NCBI GenBank assembly: GCA_008360955.1
Contig: LUCM01006404.1
Coordinates: forward strand, 39,920 to 103,919
DNA length: 64,000 bases
Source: Fasciolopsis buskii
Taxonomy: Eukaryota > Platyhelminthes > Trematoda > Plagiorchiida > Fasciolidae
Reading direction: 5' to 3'
Shown here: positions 38,001-50,000 of the stretch, in pieces
How the letters are laid out: each line of letters starts with the position of its first letter
How positions within the stretch are numbered: position 1 is the stretch's first letter
Translations under genes and position numbers: made by a program
The notes under the pieces: generated by a model
Told to the model about the DNA's origin: nothing
What the model saw: the letters and a program-made list of their open reading frames with translations, nothing else
The model's database searches: none

Positions 38001-41000
38001 AGAACCGGAAAATTCTACACAAAAGTAAACAACTATCAAGAGAAAGTTCAGATACTCAGGTTCACTCTTCAGTGTTTTGGTTTAACGCTGCGATACCCAT
38101 TGGATCTAACAGTCTTCTGGCCGGTTCTTGGCGAAATTTGCAGCGGCTCCTGTCAGCCCATGTGGAAATGGACTCTGCTGCGTCGGGATCTGATCGTAAG
38201 TTTTCTCGCATTTTCTGATGAACTATCATGCGAACGGAATACAGTATGTGTGTGTATGTTGGTGTACACAAATGTCTAATACGAGATGGTTAGAGACGGA
38301 TAAGTGCCGCTGTCAGCAGCGTTCCTGCAGTCACGTAACTGCTTGTTCATCGATGTTTATTCTCTGGCTGTTGTGTCATCGGATTAGCTCAGCTAGGGTG
38401 ACACAGAGAAGAGACAGGCATTAACAGCAGATATCGAAAGGATAACGCAGGACGTCAACATTAGACTTCTGGAAATAAAACTGGTTGACGCAGTAACCGA
38501 GGGTGCGAGATCCCATTAGCTGGATAGAGAACACCGAGGAGAGTGACATGAGTTTATTGATCCCGGTCAACATCGTGAGCAAGCTTGTCTTACGTACAAT
38601 GAGCCCTAGTGTATGTATACAACTAAGAGTCAGAAGTAGGTGATGAAGTAAAACCGTGGCAGTCAATCAATGAGGGCCAAAGTTTGATTAACCAATCATA
38701 AATTGTTTAATAGGTAACCGTTTTTACCAGAAATAAAAGTGCGTAGAAATTCCTAATGCCTCCACAACACTTGCCCATTATTTTTTTCTCCATTTTATTT
38801 TCGGATGGACAATGTTAAGAAGTAGAAGCAAAATCTATGGAATTATAGGTGACGAAAAAACCAATGTAATCGAACATATTAATGCCCATGCAATGGTCCT
38901 GCTGTTTGGCGATGACCGTGTGGACTAGGCCTCTGTCATCGTAAAAAGGTCAGTGATTCGAATTCCCAATCTGTTGGCCACTTGGTGGTGAACTGCAACC
39001 CCGTGTTGTCCGGCTTGTTGTCTCTCTTGACTTAATATGACCTTATGCGGTTTCATGGCACACCACGTTTCAGAGTCCCATCCTGTCTTGTAATGGGCTC
39101 TGGTGGTAATAGATTATGCACCTTCCTCTACACGTGCGTGAAGCATGTCCCAAACATGCAATAAACTCTAAAGAAGGACGGTAAAATATCGACCTAATCT
39201 GGTTCCTACACCTGTCAGCCTGGTATTGTAGTTCACTTATTTAAGAGTGATATGAGCGAGTGAATGGTGGATAAAGAAACAAAATAATAACTTAAGCAAT
39301 TATATCGATTTATAAAAGTCTTGAGATATGGAGAAATGGCTGTTCGGTATTATTGCTCCAAGCATCCAGATGTGCAGTCGGAAGTTTGACGCTTTTGGTT
39401 AAACTAGGTTAATATGAGTGCAGTAGTTTCGTAAGCTTGAGAGAGAACTAAAATTCTGCGGTTTGAATAAAGTTCATTGTAAAACAAGTAGATGATACTA
39501 ACCAGGAACAGGCTTGGGAGTGAAATGGAAAAAGAATAGATAAGGAGGATATTTGAGGCGGACTATTAGCAGAAAATGAGGTTGTGCAAAGGCGATCTAT
39601 ATACGCATTTTGGATTTCAACAAACGAATTCGCACAAATTCAGCTTTGTCCTTCCGTGGTTGCTGAACCTGGGTGATATGGCTCATTCCCACAGTCAGTG
39701 GCTTTCCTGCATTGATAATTCTTCCGTATAGTTCTTCAACTTACTAATTTCCAGTCGATGTTTGGCTATTTATCGTTTTTTCTCTTATGAATAGATGGCA
39801 ACCGGAACCAAACCACATTGATACTTAGGTTAACGGTTGTAGATGCTGAACCGAATTAAACTAAACTCCGTACAGCCGTAGGACCATGTATCTATTTGCT
39901 TCGGCCGCACTGTCCTACGTTGTCTGTTCTATAAAGAATTGTCCCTTCGCGCTGTGATGTGCAAACTGTAATCATCTTGTGTTCCTTGGACTATCTCACC
40001 ACTGGTTGCGTATGCGTGGATGCTTCCGACTCATATTCAACATTGGAGGATTTTGCTCTCACCCATGGTAAATCTAACTGACGTTTTGCCACCATCAACA
40101 CTTTTGTACATAAATTCAAAGACTACGATTGTACCTTACATGTTGCCCAGTGTCAATTTCAATGATTCTATTTTGACTGATTTTTCCTCATAACTTTAGC
40201 GGATACATCGGATATCGTTGCTGACCACAATCTACGGCATTCGCCAGTCACTGTAGCCAGTGGGGCTGAAGTAAGTGGAACACATATCATGCCCCCAAAT
40301 GAATATTTCAGAACTTAATTCCAGCACCAATACCTGCAAATGAATTTCAATTTTTCCTGTGTCCCTTTGAATCCCGGGTTTTTGTTGAACTGTGGGAACT
40401 TGAAGCAATGTCATCCGAGGAATTCTTCGCTTTGCTTACCTGCCATTTTCAGTGCTTATTTTTGCTAACATTGTCAGCTTGCTGTGTATTTTTTCTTCTT
40501 ATCAAACTGACGTCAAACAATCCCTTTATGTGTGTCTGGGAATGCGTTTGTTGCAGATAGCTGCGGAAAACGATTGTTCTTGGCAAGTTGTCGGTGAAGA
40601 CTTGTTACTGGTGCTCACGGAACAGGTGAGTGCTTTTTGTCCATTGCCTGCTTGTTAGAACAGGATTTTATGGCTGGGAATAGGTCGAATGGCAATATTA
40701 TTGGCCTGTCTGAATGAGGTAAACTATCTAATGCAAGTCACAATACAATTCAACCTGTATTAAACGTTTATCTACTCATTTGAAGTGTTCCATTTTCGAG
40801 GCGCGTGGTCTACATCCATTTTGGTTAATTTTTGTTTCTATGATGTTTATTTTTCATCACTCATTCTGTCACTGCTTGACTGAGAGCCCTTCGGAGTATA
40901 ACTTTAATGCACAAGTATCAGGTCACTGGCCAGCCTTAAGCCCGGGAAGCATCAGACTCGAATTTGGCTTTTACTCGGGCTCGCTGAGATCCCTATCGTT

Positions 41001-44000
41001 CATCGCAGCCAGGGTTTGAACCCTGAATTTCTAACTGGAAAGCGTGAATGTTACCACTGCGACCCCAGCTCCCATCCGGGCTAATCAAAATTACCGATTT
41101 ATGTTTTTCCAGATGTTGTCCTCACTGTGAACCAGCAGTGCCGGACAGTTTCGAAGGGAAGCCTGCCGAATGTCTCGTTTATTCCAACCGAGTGTTTCCT
41201 CCCGGGTTTTCTCCACAAAATAATCATGTGTTCCCACCAGCCTGCTTCGCATTTAATATTCAAATGGATATCGATCACGATTACTTGCCAATGGTGTGCG
41301 AGACTGATGTTTCTATGCTTGGCTGACTGTTCGAGTGTAAGGTTGGCCGGGTGACTTGCCGTTTGTGCTTGAAAGCTGTGATTCAACAGGGAGTCTGCCA
41401 AGCATAAAAACGTCATTCCCGCACACTACTCATAAGTAATTGCGAACTAAATCCATATTAGGCCATCTCTAAAATAGCGAAGAGGTTTAAAAGTGCACGT
41501 TAGAAGGGAAACTTCATGTTTGTTTTTCTTTGTCATCGATATAAATTATCTACTCATTTACGCCTTTAGTGAATCAGTCGAAGAAGACCCTAGAGATACT
41601 CCTTCGGCGTTCTTGTGCTTTCAAGCCTGTAGCCATCCTTCAGCATTAAACACATGGCAAACCTTACTGACCGCTGCCTTTCCCCAGAGTTACACGTTTA
41701 TATAAAAAGAGTGAATATCCAAGGGGAACAGGGAAAACATAAGATGCTGCTGCAGCCAACACACGGAACACAGCCTAACTGTACAAACGCACGTGTTTTC
41801 AATCATTCTGATTCGATAGAAAATGACAACACGATCACCACTGTTCATGGTTCACTGCTATATCCTTCAGTGTCTCCAGCCAGCGAGTCGATGAGTCTTT
41901 CGGACCCCAACCACGAAGGCAAAGACGTGAGACACCTACTTTACCTAATTTCGCTGTACATTTTCTCATCCCACGTTGCCACGTCATCTGCTGACCTCCA
42001 CATCTACTCAAACCTTAATGGTATCAGAATTCGGTGGGTATCAACTCGGCATGACCTTAACCTATCAAGGTTCGGGAATCGAGAAGTAAAATCCACTTTG
42101 TTTAAAAAAAAATTTTTTTCTTTATTTTTACGCAGTCCCTCTTGCTGAGCTTGGCGTTTAGATCGCAAATGTTTCACCACCGGTAAAATTGACATCGTCA
42201 GTGCACCCACCTGAAAACCAACAACCTGAGCTACAACGAACACCAATTCCAAATCCAATAATATGTTCTTTATATAACATGCTAATTAACCACAGTTGGA
42301 CAAGTGCTCAGAACGTGGTTGTCAATCGTCTCTTGGATCTATCCTTTCAATGGTTGCTAGGCCGTCCCATCACTTCTTGAGCGGTCTTGTCGGTCCTGTC
42401 CATGGATCGTTTTCGCCTGTAGTTCCGTCGTCCTCTTCTTTAACTACGGTTCTCCATGGTCTCATTAGGATCTTCTTTCCTAAGATATTTAGGATGATTA
42501 TAAGCGCTGGCTCAGTTAAGAACTTAGCAGATGATATCTAATCAACAAATGAACTGCGGATTCCCGGTCGTGTGCATTGAGCTCGTAAGCCATTGACTTG
42601 CCGGTGTTGAAATCCTCTCACTTTCAAGCAATACGCTCTTAAAGACTGAGCCCGGTATCTATCAAATTTCGATGTTCCCATCCCTGCATTTTTCACTGTG
42701 CACGTGTTGGACCGTAGTTCTACGAATCTTGCGCCGATTACCTATAAAGTTGGTTCAACCAACCTCATTGCTCAGTCGAATTGAATGTTTCCAGGCTACA
42801 CGTTCGACAATTTTAGTCTCGATTTATCGTCAGACTGAATACTGGTTGCTTTGTCGAAACTTGTTCTCTCGGAGGTCATTCATCTAATTTGATCATCGTA
42901 ATCATTTTTTGTCAGATCCACTACAAACAACCTTCCACCGGTCTCCAACAGCCGACCTGCGATCTTGAATGGAGATGACACTTTTAATTTCTATTTACTT
43001 ACAAAAATGACTAGCATTGAATAGAATAATTGGGATACTTTCAAAATGAAGCAGCAGAGTTTAGTGCGCGTTTGATCCTATGAATTTCATCAATATCTTT
43101 GGTCCGGTATGAAAATCGAAGCGTAAACACACCAATTTTTATTGTTTGATCAAATATCAGTTTAGCCGGATGTTTCCGGATGTTCCCTTCGTTTTTTTCA
43201 TACTTACTAATTTTGTACCAGGCTGCTTTGAATTTAGGTTGCTATCTCGCAACGCCGTCCAATCCGAAAGCGGAAGATTGGCAGAAACAGCAAAACATCA
43301 GCTGGAAAATAGTCAGTTGAAGAAATGCCTGAAGGACGGGGGATTTCGAATGCAAGAATTTCACTGACGTCGGTAGCAAGACGTATCGGCTAATGCTATC
43401 CGAAACAACGGTTACCCGAAAAAGTTTATTAAGAGCAACGTGAATAATGCAAAGGCTGCCAAACAGGAGATGTTCACGGCCGAAAGGAAAAGGTTATTTA
43501 GTAGGTTGATTATTTAACAAAAATCCTTTCTAGAATTCTAAACGTAACGACTAGACTCATCTTTAACGCCGCAATATTCCGTGGTTCACCCAAGGGTTCC
43601 CCCATGATATGCATATGGGATAAGGACAAGTCGCCTATGCTGACAGTTTCTATGGTATATTCATTGAGGTGCGTCTGTGGCGCACTCTTTGTCGGTCGCA
43701 CTGGCTCAATCAGGGTGGATCAGGAACGATATCTAACGCTGTTCTAGCACACCTAGTGGACTCTGGTCAATGCATGAACCTCAACTAATCGTTTTGAGTC
43801 ATCTGCAAGTGGCACCTAATCTATCCAAGCATATCCGAGATTGCTGAAGCTTTGGAACTCCTTTGTTGAATCCTCAGCTGCTGTGCATAAAAGCGTCTGG
43901 TTCATGGTCTACACCTACCACACTGACAGTGATTTTCGTAACGCGAACCTAGTGACATTCGTGACCTACTCACCCTAACCTATCTATCGGCCGACCTCAC

Positions 44001-47000
44001 ATACACAACAATGAAATGACCGTAATTAATCCCTACCCCCGGGGTTCATGTTTTCTAAAATGCAATAGCCAGTTTGAAAATTTCGAAAGCAATTTTCTGC
44101 TTGATTTGTGTTCCTAATACGATACTGGGCATATTTCATAACTTCAAATTCACAATACCCCTAATAACTCTCCCAAGCTGATAAGGTCGGGTGTAGCACA
44201 CTGGCGCTGGACACCAAGTGGAGGTAAAATAGAACGGTTGCACAGTGCTCCTATTGGCTGATGCACCAAACAAGCGCACTAGATTCAAAGTTAGGTCTCA
44301 TGCGCTTCGTTGAGAGCGGTGTAGGCATATAAAACAGTGACGCGAGTGTTTAAAACCCTTGTCCGCGGAACCTTGGCTGGCTAAGCGGATAAAGACGTGG
44401 AGTTCCAATCCTCGCACCGCCGGTCAACTTCCCCACTTGGCAGCCCTTTGCTGGCCGCGGCCCCCTTCCTGAAAAATGATGTACGTCGTTGCTTCATTAA
44501 TAAAGAAAGTAAAAGATAACAGTTCTAAAAATATATGGGACGTCACGCTCTTATGATTCACGGCAAACGGTACTTAAGTGAGCAGTCTGGCATTCAAACT
44601 TTGAAAGCAGCTTATCGTGCAATTAATCTTTCAAAGTCGCTGGTGATTCAGGGGCTGATTCATTGAGAAGATATCTAACGGATACCTCACTAAAACGTTT
44701 TTGACTGTTTGCATGGTTGTAAGTCATGTGCATTTCCTAAGCCTTCCAATAGTGCCCAGTGCATTTAATCTGACTCATCTGTTCCATCCTGTAGCATAGA
44801 AAACAACAAGTGCAAGCAAGATACTCCTTACGTTTGCTGTAAAGAATTATATCCGCAGATTCGACCGTTTGCAAGTCATGTGCAAAAAGAGCATTGTAGG
44901 TGTGACCTGTATAGAATGAGGCTCTGAAAATCGGAAGCCTGTTAGTATAGGCACTGGTACCTCTAGTTTCTTCTTGCTGGAACGTTTCAGGGTTATTCAA
45001 TCCCTAAATCGTAGTTACTGCATTATCCGATCCTGTTCTCTGTTGTTTCTTCAGAACCGGCAGAGCGCAGCGATTAAAATCTTCAGCTATCCCCATGAGA
45101 TAATGCAGTAAAGCCTTCTCAACTAATAATCGCCACTATTTCTTTGTCCACAGATGCGAATCGAGTCTAAGCCTTGTTCGTATAAGGAAAAACGCCCCAG
45201 AACTGGTTGACTGAACGACGTAAGTGACGTGCATCGCTTAATTCATCGATTCTCGCCAATTAAATTTACTTAAAAAGTTAGGGGAATATGTAATCATGAT
45301 TTTCGACAGCTACTGGAAACGCACCACACATACACCACTGCCTTACGATCGTGGTCCTTCTGAACGTGCAAGGCTTGTTCAACTCTGCGGATCAGGCAAT
45401 ACTACTCAGTGCTCTCCAACGGAAGAGTATGCCAACGAAGTTCACGAACCTATTGCGAGCATTGCACTGGCATACCTACGGTCGCATTAGGGTATACGGT
45501 GAACTGCCACGTTCATTCGAAACGACTAGGCTACTGGCGTTCGACAAGGGTGTCCCATCTCTCTATTCTTGTTCAACTTCGTCATGAACGAGGTGATGGA
45601 AGATGCTTTAGGAGGTCTCTGGGATGTAGGAGTCGAACTGGGAAATGCAGGGAAGCTGTGTGACCTAGATTACGCAGACGACGTCGTGTGCCTGTTCGAG
45701 TCTGCGGACCTTAGTCAACGGGCACTAGATAGACTGTCGAGATCGGTTGCTCGGTTTGGCATGTGCTTTGCATCTTCAAATTGCAAAGGGTTGTTACAGG
45801 ACTGGACGANNNNNNNNNNNNNNNNNNNNNNNNNNNNNNNNNNNNNNNNNNNNNNNNNNNNNNNNNNNNNNNNNNNNNNNNNNNNNNNNNNNNNNNNNNN
45901 NNNNNNNNNNNNNNNNNNNNNNNNNNNNNNNNNNNNNNNNNNNNNNNNNNNNNNNNNNNNNNNNNNNNNNNNNNNNNNNNNNNNNNNNNNNNNNNNNNNN
46001 NNNNNNNNNNNNNNNNNNNNNNNNNNNNNNNNNNNNNNNNNNNNNNNNNNNNNNNNNNNNNNNNNNNNNNNNNNNNNNNNNNNNNNNNNNNNNNNNNNNN
46101 NNNNNNNNNNNNNNNNNNNNNNNNNNNNNNNNNNNNNNNNNNNNNNNNNNNNNNNNNNNNNNNNNNNNNNNNNNNNNNNNNNNNNNNNNNNNNNNNNNNN
46201 NNNNNNNNNNNNNNNNNNNNNNNNNNNNNNNNNNNNNNNNNNNNNNNNNNNNNNNNNNNNNCCAATGTCGTGCCAAGTTGATTTGGATATGACTGATGTG
46301 TCTGACGCAGTATCCATTTGAAGGCAGACTGAATGGTTGTTTATGTTGATTGTGACAAACCTTCTGCGGTCGGCATCGTTTAATCGACAGGCAGCCACAA
46401 GGCCAAACGAATGAACGCTTGCGCGGTCGTTAGCTGACTTTGGCTTGCCTGGGCTGAAACGAGCTGGTCGTGAAAATCTATTGGTGTGGCAGAAGCCTTC
46501 CTTGTGACCCACATGATGACATTGTTTACACTGGTGGGTGTGAAACGGACAAAATTTCTGAAAGTGCCGGGCTCCACAGTACCTGCAAGGCGAGGGGGGT
46601 TTGGCGGATTTGAGCTGTCGACGTGTATGTGACCTCCGAGCTGGCGTGGGCGGATTTCCAGCTTTAACAGCGTTCACACTGTTGTAGGACCTTTCATTTC
46701 GTTGAATCATGGCCGCGTCATGTTTCAGGTTAAATAAATGTTCACACTCGTCTACGAGTTGTTCCAAAGTTGTGTCTGGTTGCTGTCCGATTTTGGCTAA
46801 AAGACGGGTGCGCAAGTCTGAATGGCTTGGGGACTGAAGCCCATAAATGAAAATCAGACACCGGAATTGGTCTTCTGTTAATGCACCCAGTTTGAACCTG
46901 CCACACTAGCGGTTAACAATTCCTGCGTATGTTATCAGGTCGTCCACGTCCCGTTTGACGAGTTTCAGACGTTGATATCGTGTGTTGAACAGGGAAAATG

Positions 47001-50000
47001 GCTCACCGAAAATTTTCTTTAGAGTCTAAACAGTCTGGTCAAATGTTCGGCGTGATGGGTCAAATTGATGGTTCTATTAACAGTGTCGAACCATGGTAGC
47101 TCGGCAGTGGAGGTAAACACGCGTATATCGAAGGCTCGGGCAGCTTGCGCTGGATTGAACCACTTGTGGCGTCGGCCTGATATTTCAGTGAATTTGAAAA
47201 GTCGTGTGTACTGTGCTGCAGTGCGCTCACTTCTGTTGTACGGTTGCGAGACGTGAATTATGCGTGTTGGCGATGTTCGTCGGCTAGAGGGTTTCGACCA
47301 CCGATGTTTATATAGTTTGACTAGAATTCGATGGACTGGTCGGGTGGGTAATGCAGAAGTCAGGAATCTAGTGCTAGGTGCCAATTCTGAAAGTACCTTA
47401 TTTCAGCGTATGAAACTTGGTTGAGTGCGCTGGTTGGGTCACGTGTTGCGTATGACGAATGCTCGTCTACCACACCGTTCCCTATTTTGCTTTCCTCACA
47501 CGGAATGGAAGAAGATATGTGGAGGTCAACAAATGATGTGGCAACGTGGAATGAGAAAGTGTACAGTAGGTGTCTCACGTCTTCGTCTTCGTGGTTGGGG
47601 TCCGGAAGTCTCGTCAACTAGCTGGCTGGAGACACTGAAGGATATGACAGTGAACCACGGGCAGTGTCGATGGTGTTGTGATTTTCTGTCGAATCAGAAT
47701 GATTGAAAACATGTGCGTTTGTACTGTCAGGCTGTATTCCGTGTGTTGGCTGCAACAGCATCTTATCTTTTTGGCGCATTTGTAGGTCAACTCCCTGTTC
47801 CCCTTTGATATTCACTCTTTTTATAGAAACGTGTAACTCCGGGGAAAGGCAGCGGTCAGTGAGGTTTGCCTTGTTGTCGAAAACTGAACGATAATGATGG
47901 TAATGACAGGCTATTTAGGGATGTATTTCACATGGTTTATTGGGCTCTGTTACTGATTGGGAACATTAAGATCGGCAGTCGAGAACTAAAACTAAGTGAG
48001 TTGAAATGTCTTTTGCGTAGAGAAGCATTTATATTTATATGTAAATCTAGATCTACATTTATATGTATATATATATATATATTTATATAGTATAAGTCGG
48101 GTTCGGCGGTAATTGTCTTGCGGTTGGATACAAAAGTCCTCAGTCAATAAGAAAAGAGCGAGGTCGATATTGGAAAATGTGGTTAAACCAGTTCAAATAA
48201 AGTAGAATAGCTGAATTGTAATCGCATTTAACGAAATGAACAAATGTAACAACTTTGGCACCTCCATATTTTGGGGTCGTTTGCGATCTCTACAGCAGTT
48301 TGTCTTGAAAGTTGTCAGTCCATATGTTTTTTTTTAAGTATTTGAGTGTGTTGAGGGGTATCAAGAATCAATTTCGGACTTAGATAATGCCCTTGTGAAC
48401 GGTAATACACTGGTGGTGATTCAATACCCTTCAAATAACTTGAAAATTACGGTATCTAGATTTGGTGTGGTTCGTTTTCGGAGTGTAAGGTACTTTTTAC
48501 AAGGCTTACAGGAACCTGTGCCCATACTCCTCTTTTGGCCGAGCACAGGAGTTTCGATAACTTCAGTGTTAACAATTGCCCACCCCTCCGCGTAGATCAG
48601 ATTGGATTAACGAGTCGAGGTCCGGGGTCCACGAGATATATCCATGCAGGGATTGTAGACTCTGGGTGAAATGACTGTATGCCGTAATCAATACCACTGT
48701 TGTATTCGAAGTAATTCTACTTGTCTATAGCTGTACTGACTTGCAATCTTAAGAGTATTTCTTCTTTTTCATAATCTGTGCTGCGAGTTGGCAGAAAACC
48801 CGTAGTACATTAGTCCAGAGGTGGTGATTGCGATTCAAATCGTTTTGAGAAATCGTTAAACATCACTTCTTTCCTCACGCTAACCGTTTGGTGCCACTTC
48901 CTTGCCGAGAATATTCTAAACCGTATTCATAACGTTCAACACGTAATTAAATTCTCTAGTCTGTCCCGTATTCGTCATCATGCCACGTTTTGCTAGTGGG
49001 TTCATCCTCCAGTCACTTTACTCATGTACTCTTAATCTCAGCCTGGAAATCACCGGCTCTCTATTATCTTGGGCTATTTTCTTTTATTAATATCTTTCCA
49101 CTCAGTTCCTATGCTTGTGATCATCTTGAGCAAATGGATTTTCCTCTGAAACCTAAACATCCTTGCCTAAACATGTCATGCAAATCCAAACAAGTACGAC
49201 AAATCTTCGGACGTTTCTATTTCTCCTTGTTGTGCTCTATCCATTTCCGATATTATAAACGTTAGCTTTTTTATTGGTCACCCATTGGAAACGACCAATG
49301 ATTTCGTTTTAAACTGTTCAGTTTGGTCGCCACTTCCTTGCCCGTGCCTACTGCTTTATGTTCGACTCGACAATAGTTTTAATGCCCTTTGATTTTTTTG
49401 GTTTTTCATCAAGCAGTCCTTAAATTGATGTATCACTTGTATCACTTGTATCACTTGTATCACTTGTATTATTTCTGCGGGTTTTTTCGTCGTTCAAAAG
49501 TAGTCCCTGTCCTTAGGTTTTTAGCTTAGTTTGCTTTTTACCGTGTTTAGCCATGCACCAACGTGTTCTGGTTTTGGTTAGCATCTCACTGGACCGTGTA
49601 TTCACAAGAGAAAAGAAAACCATGAATAGCCAAAGATTGACCGGAACTTAATAAGTTGGAAAACCATACAGACGAAGAAAGATTTCGAATACAAGGACGC
49701 CACCGATTGTGGGAATGAGCCATATCACCCAAGTTTTCCAACTGTTTTTTGGGCATCTCGTGGATCCCAACTTCGTAGTCCATTTTGGGCCTATACGTTC
49801 CATTCCACTGGCCGAGGTTTTCATATTTTTTCCTGTGTCGTCGACTGACAACCTCCAGTAATTATCCGACCATTATCTGGCACGGATTATACCATACAAA
49901 GAGGCGGTCGTTGTGTAAGCTTACGCGAAACATGATCCAATTCCAAATACTAAATCCTAGGGCTCAGTACCTTACATCTAACGACTGAGTTATCCACAAA

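Noticed and set aside
38890..39060. Possible tRNA gene or third SINE family (GTGATTCGAATTCCC)
   Set aside because: A B-box-like string is present but no cloverleaf could be folded by eye and no second copy was found in the window.
42103..42120. A/T homopolymer as a processed pseudogene tail
   Set aside because: The adjoining minus-strand frame (42258-42004) could not be assigned to any gene, and no target duplication was seen.
45711..46321. Long ORFs spanning the run of N
   Set aside because: They exist only because N codons are not stops.
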